Origin: Myxococcales bacterium
GTDB taxonomy: Bacteria > Myxococcota > Polyangia > HGW-17 > SLPX01
Direction of reading: 5' to 3'
Length of the DNA stretch: 24,874 nt
Assembly (NCBI GenBank): GCA_007131745.1
Contig: SLPX01000311.1
Coordinates: 1 to 24,874 of the forward strand
Part shown: positions 17,801 to 24,874 of the stretch, piece after piece
Layout: every line of letters starts with the position of its first letter
Numbering within the stretch: the first letter of the stretch is position 1
Notes under the pieces: model-generated
What the model was told of the DNA's origin: nothing
Seen by the model: only the letters and a program-made list of their open reading frames with translations
Database searches by the model: none
Program-made: the position numbers and the translations under genes

Positions 17801-18053
17801 GCGAAGTATCAAAACCTGAGCAGTCCGCAAGGCAATACAAAAACCCACCGACATATCCTTGTGAAGCACATGTTTCACCCCTGAGATCTTCTCCGTCGCA
17901 CGCCTGCCCGGATTCTGCAATGTTGTTTCCACAAATAGGACCGGTCTTGGTCCCGCCGTCTCCACATCCCCAAGAAACCATCACCAAGCAAACACAAGCC
18001 GCATATGCTGCACCCAAGCCGATATTACTCGAAACATTTTTACAGCGCTTCAT
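14859..18053 (-). CDS. Large Cys-rich repeat lipoprotein (A/B module protein)
   Basis: A 1064-residue secreted protein with roughly 140 cysteines. The signal region ends in a lipobox-like VSWGC with C30. The rest consists of two modules. Module A (about 51 residues, six Cys; CGNN..E.GE.CDGTDL.G.TC.SLG..GGTLAC..DCSGFDTSGC) starts at 41, 92, 144, 195, 246, 298, 349, 528, 708 and 888. Module B (about 60-65 residues, ten Cys; W.C...YG...CDCGCGA.DPDC...) occurs eight times, always in pairs after an A. Even Cys counts suggest disulfides formed outside the cytoplasm. GAGGAGGT lies 6 bases before the ATG. Module A resembles the Cys-rich repeats of myxobacterial surface proteins. No enzyme domain exists, so a structural, adhesive or metal-binding surface role is inferred. 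Confidence 0.88.
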   Translation of the reverse strand: MKRCKNVSSNIGLGAAYAACVCLVMVSWGCGDGGTKTGPICGNNIAESGQACDGEDLRGETCASQGYVGGFLYCLADCSGFDTSQCTSYAVCGDNIAQTGEACDGTDLRGETCQSLGYEGGTLACMADCSDFYTGNCTGVAAECGNNIAETGEACDGTDLRGETCESLGFDGGTLACMADCSDFYTGDCTSVPVCGNNVIDPGEVCDGTDLAGQTCEGLGYDGGELACRPDCSGFDTSRCTSSAECGNNIKEIGEVCDGTDLDGETCQSLGYEGGGTLACRADCKGFDVNGCISTAVCGNNIKETGEICDGTDLAGQTCQSFGFDGGTLACKADCSGFDVSGCTMVPLCGNNVIDPGEACDGTNLNHESCQSLGFDGGTLACMADCSDFDTSGCFNVPAEWRCNPAFYGSGDGCDCGCGAWDPDCGDETAASCDWCNALGSCGTGACPSNIKPTENWTCTVPAGWTCNPDWYGSGDGCHCGCGALDPDCTDVTADACDVCSGPGSCGVGSCPSVIAPNNNAICTGPACGNNIIEAGEVCDGTNLNNESCQSLGFHGGTLACLADCSGFDTSGCFNVPAEWRCNNAFYGDGICDCGCGALDPDCADETDASCEYCNMWGSCGVDSCNGANDNIDPLQNWTCTVPAQWTCSPIFYGDGDCDCGCGALDPDCLDVTVDACDFCSMNGSCSSDPCPGTINPFDNSTCTPSICGNNVIDPGEVCDGSDLGGETCESLGFAGGTLGCLVDCSGFDTSACEVPAEWRCDPAYFGANDGCDCGCGAWDPDCDDESAASCDFCNDWGSCGVDFCGGANDNIHATQNWTCTVPSQWTCSPIFYGAYGCDCGCGALDPACVDMTVDACDYCSASGSCGTGPCPANIDPTDNAFCSDPVCGNNIVEGDEVCDGTDLGGVTCVTLGYEGGTLTCLPDCSGFDTSGCIIPSTWRCHPSFFGSGDGCDCGCGAWDPDCDDETADSCDWCNMSGSCGVASCSSADNNIDPDKNWTCTVPAQWTCPESFYGAYGCDCGCGALDPACSSTNVDACDYCDAFGSCGLGPCPSNIDPFDNAVCI
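14862..17009 (-). repeat. Four A-B-B super-repeats of about 540 bp
   Basis: Inside the Cys-rich gene, four in-frame units start at residues 349, 528, 708 and 888, that is every 179-180 residues, and end with the protein. In DNA they are 16473-17009, 15933-16472, 15393-15932 and 14862-15392. Each holds one A module and two different B modules: a W.C....YG type ending NWTCTVP and a second ending before CGNN. The constant period points to duplication of the whole trio. Confidence 0.9.
17010..17933 (-). repeat. Six tandem A modules of about 154 bp
   Basis: Residues 41-348 of the Cys-rich lipoprotein are six A modules at a period of 51-52 residues. The second and third (GEACDGTDLRGETC, then ADCSDFYTG) are the closest pair, which fits stepwise tandem duplication. 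The fifth has an extra glycine (EGGGTLAC). Confidence 0.88.
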
Positions 18054-18059
18054 CTCGTT

Positions 18060-18067
18060 ACCTCCTC
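18060..18067 (-). promoter_or_regulatory. Strong ribosome binding site of Cys-rich lipoprotein
   Basis: On the minus strand GAGGAGGT lies 6 bases before the ATG at 18053. This fixes the start and is one of the strongest ribosome sites in the window, which fits a well-expressed surface protein. Confidence 0.7.
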
Positions 18068-18192
18068 ACCGGTTTTTATTCACTATCTAATGCAGGATTG
18101 AATCCAAATCGATCTATGCATCAACACATGTAAGGCTACCCCTTTCACAGTCCAACTGTCAATCCAAGAACTTGTTTGCAAAGTCATCCGGG

Positions 18193-18224
18193 TTGCCATG
18201 TTTTTCCTGATGGGGCATAGTGCC
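18193..18224 (+). promoter_or_regulatory. Candidate promoter and operator of the Ni/Co transporter operon
   Basis: TTGCCA (18193-18198), a 17-base spacer and CATAGT (18216-18221) form a plausible sigma-70 promoter (5/6 and 4/6 matches). The perfect inverted repeat GGCA-TAG-TGCC (18214-18224) covers the -10, where a metal-responsive repressor could block polymerase. I see no cobalamin or NiCo riboswitch signature and no NikR-type site. The operator role is inference. Confidence 0.4.
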
Positions 18225-18265
18225 TTACCAGTTTTCACCCGTTTCCTTGAGGAGATTAGCGGGCA

Positions 18266-18883
18266 ATGCATTTAAGTGAAGGCGTGGCAACTCTGCCCGT
18301 ACTGGTCACCGGCGGTGTCTTGGGAGTCGGTCTGACCGCCGCGGGTCTCAGAAAAACAGATCCCATGGATCTGCCGAAAACAGCCATGCTGGCCGCTGCT
18401 TTTTTCGCGGCTGCGCTGGTAAGGGTTCCCATCGGACCGGCGTGTGCTCATCTGACATTGAACGGCTTCCTGGGGCTGCTGCTGGGCTGGCCTGCGGTGC
18501 CGGCCATCTTGACAGCGCTCTTTTTGCAGGCCGCCCTGTTTCAGATAGGTGGTCTCACTACATTGGGCGTCAACCTTTTTGTCACGGCAGGTCCCGCCAT
18601 GGCGGCATGGTTTCTTTTCGCAAAGATCGCACACCGAAAACCCGCTCGCCTAGCCTTGCTCGCAGCCTTTGCCGCTGGTGTGACGGGTATTCTCATGGGA
18701 GCGTCCTTGTTGGCGCTTGCCCTGGCTTTTTCCGGTGAACCTTTTTTCCCCGCGGCAAAGCTGATAGTTATAGCCCACCTGCCGGTAGCCGCTATTGAAG
18801 GCTTGGTTACGGCTTTCGCTTTAGCTTTTATTCGCAAAACCCGCCCTGATTTATTCAACATGGAGCCCTTGCATGTCGTGTAG
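18266..18883 (+). CDS. cbiM: Nickel/cobalt ECF transporter S component, CbiM/NikM family
   Basis: A 205-residue integral membrane protein that binds the metal ion in a group II energy-coupling-factor transporter. It starts MHLSEG, the required N-terminus of the family, where the amino group of Met1 and His2 coordinate Ni or Co. H62 in CAHLTLNGFLG is the expected third ligand. About six to seven hydrophobic segments follow. Because the N-terminus itself binds metal, the ATG at 18266 is firm; GAGGAG lies 11 bases upstream. It heads a four-gene operon with a NikL-like protein, CbiQ and CbiO. The presence of the L subunit in place of CbiN favours nickel, but the metal is not proven. Confidence 0.92.
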   Translation: MHLSEGVATLPVLVTGGVLGVGLTAAGLRKTDPMDLPKTAMLAAAFFAAALVRVPIGPACAHLTLNGFLGLLLGWPAVPAILTALFLQAALFQIGGLTTLGVNLFVTAGPAMAAWFLFAKIAHRKPARLALLAAFAAGVTGILMGASLLALALAFSGEPFFPAAKLIVIAHLPVAAIEGLVTAFALAFIRKTRPDLFNMEPLHVV

Positions 18884-19502
18884 AAATTTTCTCATCGTTT
18901 TGCTTTCATCCCTTGCTGCTTTTTTCTTTTCAATCAGAGATGCCGGCGCTCACCGCCTCCGCGTTTCCGTGGATGTCAACGAGCAGGAGATTTCGGTCCG
19001 TGGTTTTTTCGGCCGCCGGTCGCCTTGCAGAAACTGTCGAATCACCGTTGCCGACGATGAAGGCAATGAGGTTTTCAGCGGCCGAACCGACAAAAACGGC
19101 CGCTCCACCTTCAGACCCGACAACCTGGGAAAAGACCTTGTGATAACAGTGCGAGATTCCATGGGACACCGGGGAACAGAGCGTATTTCAGCAGAAGAAC
19201 TGGAAGTAATGCTGACAGATGAAGCCCCACACAAAGACAGCATGCATGAACCACCCGAAACCCCTGAGAAAATTTCCCCCGAAACAGATTCCGCCGCGGG
19301 TAAAGACTGCCTTATACACAAAAAAGAGATCGCAGAACTTGTTAGAAAGGAAGTTTCACAACAGATCAGGACCGGCAAGCATTCAGGCAGGAGGCATGAT
19401 CAACACGAATCTTTCAATATCAGGGATTTAATCGCAGGCTTGGGCTTCATTTTCGGCCTGGCCGGTCTTATCCTGGCGGCGAGTAAGAAAAAAAGGTCCT
19501 GA
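18873..19502 (+). CDS. NikL-like accessory subunit of Ni/Co ECF transporter
   Basis: A 209-residue protein with a cleavable or anchoring N-terminal hydrophobic segment (about 5-20) followed by AGAH. If cleaved there, the mature chain starts with His. A beta-rich extracytoplasmic domain (about 27-110) contains an SPCRNC motif. An acidic linker, a His-rich stretch (HSGRRHDQHE, about 170-180) and one membrane helix (about 186-203) with a lysine-rich end follow. This topology is that of NikL, the extra subunit of NikMLQO nickel transporters described by comparative genomics, and it occupies the place of CbiN. The gene overlaps cbiM by 11 bases and ends 2 bases before cbiQ, so all are co-translated. 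The His and Cys residues could hand metal to the S component; this is inferred. Confidence 0.72.
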   Translation: MSCRNFLIVLLSSLAAFFFSIRDAGAHRLRVSVDVNEQEISVRGFFGRRSPCRNCRITVADDEGNEVFSGRTDKNGRSTFRPDNLGKDLVITVRDSMGHRGTERISAEELEVMLTDEAPHKDSMHEPPETPEKISPETDSAAGKDCLIHKKEIAELVRKEVSQQIRTGKHSGRRHDQHESFNIRDLIAGLGFIFGLAGLILAASKKKRS

Positions 19503-19504
19503 CG

Positions 19505-20260
19505 ATGAACATTCGCGTGCAGGAAGAACCGTTTCCCGCAGTCGTGCAAATCGACCCGCGAGCCAGGATCGCTGTAGCTTTTTTTCTTTCGGCCGCGGCC
19601 GCGCTTTCTCCCAATATCCAAAGCGCGGTTACAGCTGTACTAGCGGGCGGAGCTTTTTCCTTAGTTATGGTCAGACCATTGGTAAAGCTCATCAAGCGTA
19701 TCCTGGCCGTCAACCTTTTCCTGGCGCTTTTGTGGCTCACCCTGCCTTTTTCCACGCCGGGAAGCGAAGTCTTTTCCTTTGGTCCATTCACCTCCACCCG
19801 GGAAGGTCTTTCCCTCGCCCTTCTCGTAACCCTGAAAGGGAACGGGGCAGCCCTGTTCATGACGGCACTTCTTGGATCTGTAACCCCGGATGCACTGGCT
19901 CGCGGCATGCGGGGACTCGGAGCCCCGGGAAAACTCGCCCTCTTGTTCTCTCTTACGACCCGTTACATGGGCCTTGTGCTGGAGGAACACGAGAAGGTCA
20001 AGCGAGCCATGTCTGCGAGGGGTTTTTTCCCTAAAATGAAGCTCAGGGATTACCGAACGCTGGCACACGGAGCGGCCTTGTCTTTTCTGCGGGGCGCGGA
20101 CCAGGCCGAACACATCAGGCGGGCCATGCTTTCCCGCGGTTTCACCGGAAGGTCGACCGTCGCAGGTTCGCTGCGTTTCACCGGCAAAGACTGGATTTTT
20201 TTTCTTGCCGCGCTTTCGGTTTTCGCGCTCATAGTTTTTGCAGGGTTTCACTATGGCTGA
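19505..20260 (+). CDS. cbiQ: ECF transporter transmembrane (T) component, CbiQ/NikQ
   Basis: A 251-residue membrane protein that couples the ATPase to the S component. Hydrophobic segments lie at about 20-50, 65-85, 103-125, 143-160 and 229-247. The cytoplasmic coupling helices carry the Ala-Arg-Gly signatures: SARGF at 170-174 is canonical, and the second, LSRGF at 209-213, has Ser for Ala, a common variant. Length and order fit CbiQ. AAGG lies about 8 bases before the ATG. The stop overlaps the next gene by 8 bases (ATGGCTGA). Confidence 0.92.
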   Translation: MNIRVQEEPFPAVVQIDPRARIAVAFFLSAAAALSPNIQSAVTAVLAGGAFSLVMVRPLVKLIKRILAVNLFLALLWLTLPFSTPGSEVFSFGPFTSTREGLSLALLVTLKGNGAALFMTALLGSVTPDALARGMRGLGAPGKLALLFSLTTRYMGLVLEEHEKVKRAMSARGFFPKMKLRDYRTLAHGAALSFLRGADQAEHIRRAMLSRGFTGRSTVAGSLRFTGKDWIFFLAALSVFALIVFAGFHYG

Positions 20261-20963
20261 AAAAGAGGGCAAAATAACAGCCGATGTGATTCCGAATTCT
20301 CCCGTCACGCCAATCGTGCAATTAAGAAATCTCAAGTTCGCCTACAAGGGTCGCCCTCCGGTTTTCGAGGGGCTGTCACTCGTTTTTCGTCAAGAAGAGA
20401 AAATCGGAATCACCGGCCCGAACGGTTCCGGAAAAAGCACGCTGTTTTTGGTTCTCATGGGTTTCTTACATCCCCAGGAAGGCGAAGTGGAAATTCTGGG
20501 TTCCCTCTGCAAAACGGAAAGCGATTTTGCCATGATCCGCCCCGCTCTGGGGATGGTGTTTCAAAACAGCGATCACCAGCTTTTTTCAACCACCATTTTG
20601 GAAGACGTTGCTTTTGGTCCAATCAACCTCGGTCGCACATCTGGAGAAGCCGAAAAAATCGCATTACGGGAAATCGCCCGTTTCGGCCTGGCGGGCATGG
20701 AGAACAGACCGCCGAATGCCCTCAGCGAAGGTGAAAAGCGAAGGGCCGCGCTTGCCGGAGTGATGGCCATGGAACCAAAAGCACTGCTTTTGGACGAACC
20801 GTTTTCGGGATTGGATGAATCGAGTTCGGGCATGCTGGAAGAGTTTCTGGAATCCAAGGCGCCTCCCTTCATATTGATCGATCACAACCGCAAACGGCTT
20901 GATACCCTCTGCGACAAAATACTGGTCCTCAAAAACGGCAGATTTCAGAATAACAATTCTTGA
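20253..20963 (+). CDS. cbiO: ECF transporter ATPase, CbiO/NikO
   Basis: A 236-residue ABC ATPase that powers metal uptake. It has Walker A GPNGSGKST (55-63), Q-loop Q104 in MVFQNSD, ABC signature LSEGEKRR (157-164), Walker B LLLDEP (178-183) with catalytic E182, and switch histidine H211. The signature deviates from LSGGQ, with Glu at two positions. I chose the ATG at 20253, which has AGGG 7 bases upstream; an in-frame TTG at 20238 would add five residues (MQGFT) without a better site. The chain ends soon after the H-loop, slightly short compared with typical CbiO of about 270 residues. It converges on the downstream kinase with only 12 bases between stops. Confidence 0.92.
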   Translation: MAEKEGKITADVIPNSPVTPIVQLRNLKFAYKGRPPVFEGLSLVFRQEEKIGITGPNGSGKSTLFLVLMGFLHPQEGEVEILGSLCKTESDFAMIRPALGMVFQNSDHQLFSTTILEDVAFGPINLGRTSGEAEKIALREIARFGLAGMENRPPNALSEGEKRRAALAGVMAMEPKALLLDEPFSGLDESSSGMLEEFLESKAPPFILIDHNRKRLDTLCDKILVLKNGRFQNNNS

Positions 20964-20975
20964 TCTCCTCGGTTT

Positions 20976-23297
20976 TCAAAAATCCAAAACAGAGCGCACC
21001 TTGGATGAAAGACTTTTTATGGTAAAAGGCTTTTCCAGGAAAGGGACCGAGTCATCCAACACCCCTTTATTGGCAATCACGTCCTCGCTGTAACCCGAGA
21101 CATACAAGCACTTGATGGTGGGACGTAGTTCCATCACTTTCTCCGCAAGCTCTCGTCCGTTCATTCCGGGCATTATCACGTCCGTGACCAAAAGGTCGAT
21201 ATCACCGGAATGCTCCCGAACAAAACGCAGTGCCTCGCCGGGCGAGGATGCAGAAATCACGGTATAACCCTCATCTCGCAGAATCATCTTTCCCAAGTTC
21301 AGGATCGACTTCTCATCTTCCACCAGCAAAATCGTCTCCCGCTTGCAAACATGTCGGTTCCCGGATGGATGCTCAACATTCTCCACATCTGCAATCGCCC
21401 CGTGAGCCGGAAAAAAGACCTCGAAAACGCTTCCCTTTCCGAGCTCACTTCGTACGCGGACAAAGCCTCCGTTTTGCCTTGCTATTCCGTAAACAACGGA
21501 CAATCCCAAACCCGTTCCCTTGCCTTCCTCCTTTGTTGTGAAAAACGGCTCAAAAATCAGTTCCAACATTTCGGTCCCCATCCCGCACCCGTTGTCGCCG
21601 ACCGAAAGCTTGATGTAGTCTCCGCAAATGGAATCCGGGTTCAGAGCGGACACAGTTTCATTGAGGGTTTCATTGCTGATTTCAATGGTCACTGTTCCCG
21701 AACCACTCACCGCGTCGCGGGCGTTTACGCAAAGGTTCACCAGCACCTGGTCGATCTGGGTGGGATCCATTTTCACCACAGCGGGCCTGTTTCCCGGACG
21801 CCATTCCAGGCGTACACCATCTCCAATCAAACGCCTCAGCATTCTCAACAACCCCTCCACCGTCTCGTTCATATCCAGAACCAGCGGCTTCACAGTTTGT
21901 TTGCGGCCGAAGGCAAGCAGCCTACGAGTAAGTTCAGCCGACCTACGGGCTGCAACATGAATCTCTTCGATATCCGACCGCAAAGGGTGATTTTGGTCCA
22001 GCAACTCGAGAACCAGATCGGACCGTCCAAGAATCACGTTCAACATGTTGTTGAAATCATGCGCGATACCCCCGGCCAACCTCCCTACCGACTCCATTTT
22101 CTGTGATTGAATCAGTTGACCATGAAGTTTTTCACGCTCCTGTTCTTGCAGCTTGCGTTCAGTGATGTCCACGTTGAACTCGGCTACCAAACGCTCGCCC
22201 TCCGCATCCACGAACGGAATCGTATGCACTTCGACAACCCTTCCGCCTTCATGGGGCAATACATGCTCGCGAATAACCTTCTCGTTTTTTTCCAGTGCAA
22301 CGAGGACCCCGCAGCCCATACAAGGCTCATCCCTCCCCATGAAATATTCATAGCACTTCCTCCCTGCCGGATCGCCGTATACAACCTGCCATGCCGGGTC
22401 GACATAACGCAGGTTGAAATCGGAATCCAAGATGTCGATGCCCGTTTTTGTAATGCCAAGGATATCTTCCAGGCGCCGTTTCACCAGGGCCAATTCTTCC
22501 CTGCGTTGATATGCCTCGGTTACATCTCTGAAAACAAGAACCGCTCCCATCAAATCGCCCTCATTGGAGCGTATCGGCGCGCAACTGTCTGCAATCTGGT
22601 ATTCCTTACCATTGCGGGAAATAAGCACTGTATGATTCGCCAACCCCACCAAAACCCCCTCCTTCAAAGACCGCTCGACCGGGTTTTCGGCCGGCTCCCT
22701 CGTTTTGGCGTTCACGATATGGAAGATCTCACCAATCGAACGGCCGACGGCCTCGGCTGACCTCCAACCGGTGAGGCACTCGGCGGCGCTGTTCAGATCC
22801 ATCACCCGGCCGCTTTCATCACAGGTTATGACCCCGTCACCTATCGATCGCAGGGTCGCAGAGAGTCGTTTCTCGCTTTTGATAAGAGCAAGCTCCGCCT
22901 CCTTCCGCTCGTCGATATCCACGGCCATTTCATAACGAACAAGACGCCCGTCCGTCCAAGGAATCGCCTTGTCAATACACTTATACCATCTTCCGTTGAA
23001 CTCATTCTTAAACTCCCAGATGTGGGAACTCCCCAATTTTTCGCCGAGAATAATGTCATTAGTACAGAAAGGACACGGCGAATCCCTGCGCTGCAGATAT
23101 TCGTAGCATCGTTTTGACCCGGGTTCGCCGAAAACCTTCCTTAGCGCCTCATTGACGAAGAGAATTTCATATGTGGCGGGGTCGGAAACATAAACCGGCT
23201 CATCAATTGAATTGATGATCGACAATGGGCCTATATGCTTCTCGACAACGAGTTCATCCACCGACCCACTCTCACCTTTCGGATCAGTTCGGTCCAT
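20976..23297 (-). CDS. Hybrid sensor histidine kinase, PAS-PAS-PAS-HisKA-HATPase-REC
   Basis: A 773-residue soluble hybrid kinase. Three PAS domains lie at about 25-133, 143-263 and 278-383. HisKA follows with phospho-acceptor H413 in GGIAHDFNN, then HATPase with NLCVNARDA (521-529), GDNGCGM and GKGTGLGL, and a receiver with D706 in VTDVIMP and K756. The first and third PAS domains share an unusual motif, CYEY...RD.PC..C (C64/C75/C78 and C315/C326/C329), which could bind a metal or report redox state. The middle PAS lacks it. The ATG at 23297 has AGAGGA 7 bases upstream; a TTG two codons earlier is spaced too closely. The receiver has no output domain. The whole kinase-receiver part is paralogous to the one ending at 183. 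Confidence 0.95.
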   Translation of the reverse strand: MDRTDPKGESGSVDELVVEKHIGPLSIINSIDEPVYVSDPATYEILFVNEALRKVFGEPGSKRCYEYLQRRDSPCPFCTNDIILGEKLGSSHIWEFKNEFNGRWYKCIDKAIPWTDGRLVRYEMAVDIDERKEAELALIKSEKRLSATLRSIGDGVITCDESGRVMDLNSAAECLTGWRSAEAVGRSIGEIFHIVNAKTREPAENPVERSLKEGVLVGLANHTVLISRNGKEYQIADSCAPIRSNEGDLMGAVLVFRDVTEAYQRREELALVKRRLEDILGITKTGIDILDSDFNLRYVDPAWQVVYGDPAGRKCYEYFMGRDEPCMGCGVLVALEKNEKVIREHVLPHEGGRVVEVHTIPFVDAEGERLVAEFNVDITERKLQEQEREKLHGQLIQSQKMESVGRLAGGIAHDFNNMLNVILGRSDLVLELLDQNHPLRSDIEEIHVAARRSAELTRRLLAFGRKQTVKPLVLDMNETVEGLLRMLRRLIGDGVRLEWRPGNRPAVVKMDPTQIDQVLVNLCVNARDAVSGSGTVTIEISNETLNETVSALNPDSICGDYIKLSVGDNGCGMGTEMLELIFEPFFTTKEEGKGTGLGLSVVYGIARQNGGFVRVRSELGKGSVFEVFFPAHGAIADVENVEHPSGNRHVCKRETILLVEDEKSILNLGKMILRDEGYTVISASSPGEALRFVREHSGDIDLLVTDVIMPGMNGRELAEKVMELRPTIKCLYVSGYSEDVIANKGVLDDSVPFLEKPFTIKSLSSKVRSVLDF

Positions 23298-23554
23298 ATC
23301 CAAGTCCTCTGTGTTTACGGTCTATGCTCGTACCAAGGAACCGTAGCTATTCGGCCCGGTTCCAAATGCAAGACCATAACCATTCATCAAAAACAGTTCC
23401 GCCACAAAACGCCCCCGGCGATCTTGCACAATGCCGCAACAAATATTCCGCCTTAAAAAACCGGTATCAACAATCAACAATTATCAATTTTCGAGATTAC
23501 CCAAACAAGGCTTGAATCGCAACCAAGAAATCCCCGAATCCCCGTGTCAATCCA
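23298..23554 (-). other. Gap between lipoprotein and second kinase
   Basis: About 250 bases without a gene on either strand. They contain an AT-rich stretch with repeated CAACAAT/ATCAAC-like words (about 23466-23490) and a direct repeat CCCCGAATCCCCG (about 23531-23543). No promoter matches well and no terminator is clear. Confidence 0.5.
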
Positions 23555-24673
23555 TCAGCAACCGCAATCATAGAAAGGAATCTCGTAGACCAAGCTTACC
23601 TTGTAAGCTCCCGCCGACGGAACCACGAGATTTTTTGAATCCACGAGGAACGGGCGATTCTCTCCGTCCGAACTGAAAACATCGGTGACTTGAAAATCCC
23701 GGCCCGTCTCTTCCCGGGTGATGCGAGTCCACCCGCCGCCCTTCACTTCCCAGGCTGCCCAGAGTTTCCCCTCGAAAGATCCGCAGCCATGACCGGCCGA
23801 TCCCCGCACAACTACAACATGAAGATCTTTCGATGGATGACGAAAAACCTTCACCTGTGGAACCGCTCCCTCGAACTCGTCCCACAGACCACTCTGCTTA
23901 TACTTCTTGAATTCCTCCTGAATCTTTTTCCACGCAGGAAGATCCCGAAACAATTTCACCGCTTCGGATGTCACTGCAGAACTCGAAACCTTCCCCCAAA
24001 TATCCGGCCGAGGAAGATCGGCATCACGCGCCCAAACCGCTTTTTCGCCACAAACCTTCCGATCTTTATCCACCCTTGCAGTCAGCCACACTCCCCGGGG
24101 CCGCGAAGCCGCCCCCGAAGTTGCGAGTTCCCATATTGCATCAGCAACCTCCCCATCACCGGGCATTTGTTCTCCACCTCGTCCTTGCCAATCCTCAACC
24201 GTGCCGAAATGAGCAACCGCTTCAGCCAGCATGGCGAACCCTTGTACAACGACCTCGCAGGAACGCTTGCCTTCCCCATACACATGAAGCTTTTTCCCTT
24301 TCCAACCTTTCAAGGCGGGCGGAAGCCGCGTCTCGTCCACATCCCTGATCACCAGGCCCCTGCGGTTGAGTTTCAAGTGGCCCGGCTTCGCCCAGTCGAG
24401 CGATGGTTCATGCATCAAGATCACGTGCAGATCATCCTCATCGGCCACCGGAGCTATCATGAAAAACTTCCCGCCGCCGAAACCTCCGTCAAGATCAACC
24501 TCGGAAGCCGGTCCATCCTGTGAAGCGGCCCAATGAACATCTTCCCCGTCCTTGCCTTCACTTCCCCCCGGCCGAGCCGTGTCACCGCCCGAATTCCTTG
24601 CTCCACAAGCTGAAAGGAGTGGCCCAACACCTACGCACAGAAAAACAAATCGGAATAGCAATGCCTTTTTCAT
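23555..24673 (-). CDS. Uncharacterised lipoprotein
   Basis: I do not recognise this 372-residue protein. It has a clear lipoprotein signal: KKALLFRFVFLCVGVGPLLSAC, with lipobox LSAC and C23. A glycine/acidic low-complexity linker (about 27-65) follows, typical of lipoproteins held away from the membrane. The folded part (about 66-372) is mixed alpha/beta and carries several Cys (for example GHGCGSFEG, and C-terminal YDCGC), so disulfides are likely. Nothing resembles a known active site. GAGGTGG lies about 5 bases before the ATG. It follows a partial LVIVD-type gene by 46 bases on the same strand, so they probably form an operon. Confidence 0.82.
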   Translation of the reverse strand: MKKALLFRFVFLCVGVGPLLSACGARNSGGDTARPGGSEGKDGEDVHWAASQDGPASEVDLDGGFGGGKFFMIAPVADEDDLHVILMHEPSLDWAKPGHLKLNRRGLVIRDVDETRLPPALKGWKGKKLHVYGEGKRSCEVVVQGFAMLAEAVAHFGTVEDWQGRGGEQMPGDGEVADAIWELATSGAASRPRGVWLTARVDKDRKVCGEKAVWARDADLPRPDIWGKVSSSAVTSEAVKLFRDLPAWKKIQEEFKKYKQSGLWDEFEGAVPQVKVFRHPSKDLHVVVVRGSAGHGCGSFEGKLWAAWEVKGGGWTRITREETGRDFQVTDVFSSDGENRPFLVDSKNLVVPSAGAYKVSLVYEIPFYDCGC

Positions 24674-24719
24674 CGATCCACCTCTCTATTGTGTACTCTT
24701 AAACACTACCTGTTTTCTA

Positions 24720-24874
24720 TCACCGGACCGGATCGTGTACAAGAAAAGGCGTAAAGTCGCCGACCTTCACCGGGTTTTCGGGATCCGTTACATCGAATAT
24801 CTCCACAAAGTTGGATTGATGACCCAACACCCACAGCAGCCCGTTGTGGAATGCAACCCCGGATACCCGGCCCA
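24720..24874 (-). CDS. LVIVD-type beta-propeller protein, C-terminal end only
   Basis: A partial gene running off the right edge. The visible 50 residues read GVAFHNGLLWVLGHQSN, then VEIFDVTDPENPVKVGDF, and end HDPVR before TGA (24720-24722). The pattern of a short strand with IFDVTDPENPVKVG is characteristic of LVIVD-repeat propeller proteins, which are often extracellular or periplasmic and of unknown specific role. Too little is present to say more. It lies 46 bases upstream of the lipoprotein gene on the same strand. Confidence 0.75.
   Translation of the reverse strand, partial: GRVSGVAFHNGLLWVLGHQSNFVEIFDVTDPENPVKVGDFTPFLVHDPVR

Noticed and set aside
14859..18053. Possible CRISPR array or long plus-strand Arg/Ser-rich frames
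   Set aside because: The repeats are 150-540 bases long, in frame and coding for Cys modules. The plus-strand frames (for example near 15458-15970 and 17103-17819) are mirror images of the Cys codons and have no domain logic.
18068..18265. Cobalamin or NiCo riboswitch before cbiM
   Set aside because: I could not find the conserved B12-box or paired G-rich junction elements, and the candidate promoter starts too close to the gene to leave room for one.

Overview
The window looks like chromosomal DNA from a deltaproteobacterial-type Gram-negative bacterium (Myxococcota, Desulfobacterota or a relative). This is inferred from three things: long hybrid histidine kinases with GAF/PAS sensors and a C-terminal receiver, Cys-rich repeat lipoproteins of a kind familiar from those groups, and a cobalt/nickel ECF transporter with a NikL-like subunit in place of CbiN. 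No tRNA, rRNA, phage, IS transposase or CRISPR array is visible. I see thirteen complete protein genes, one partial gene cut by the right edge, and a dispersed non-coding repeat family.

Layout. (1) Positions 1-182 hold small hairpins and one copy of a dispersed repeat, which also supplies the last codons and stop of the first kinase. (2) Positions 183-3931 (minus) are a FIST-domain sensor followed, with a 4-base ATGA overlap, by a GAF-GAF-PAS hybrid histidine kinase. (3) Positions 4113-6992 (plus) are a tight redox operon: ABM-fold monooxygenase, iron-type alcohol dehydrogenase, and a CoA-disulfide-reductase/NADH-oxidase-like flavoprotein. (4) Positions 6993-7438 have no convincing gene and carry the second, more complex repeat copy, terminator-like hairpins and a good TATAAT promoter. 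(5) Positions 7439-11515 (plus) are a membrane-anchored HEAT-repeat protein joined (TGAATG) to an O-antigen ligase/polymerase-like membrane protein with a TPR tail. (6) Positions 11664-12392 (plus) encode a probable outer-membrane beta-barrel protein. (7) Positions 12453-18053 (minus) are two large Cys-rich lipoproteins in one operon: a 1064-residue protein made almost wholly of two Cys-rich repeat types, and a parallel-beta-helix protein with two Cys-rich N-terminal repeats. (8) Positions 18266-20963 (plus) are a four-gene nickel/cobalt ECF transporter (M, L-like, Q, O). (9) Positions 20976-23297 (minus) are a second hybrid kinase with three PAS domains, two of them carrying Cys motifs. (10) Positions 23555-24874 (minus) are an unrecognised lipoprotein and, upstream of it, the C-terminal end of an LVIVD-type beta-propeller protein.

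Themes. Much of the window faces the cell surface: three predicted lipoproteins, a beta-barrel, a polysaccharide-handling membrane protein and a periplasmic repeat protein. The rest is sensing and metal/redox physiology. The most distinctive items are the exact A-B-B super-repeat of about 180 residues in the Cys-rich lipoprotein, the dispersed repeat with a 41/43 identical core at 166-208 and 7277-7319, and the 300-bp-spaced GGCGAGGCC hairpins inside the second repeat copy.
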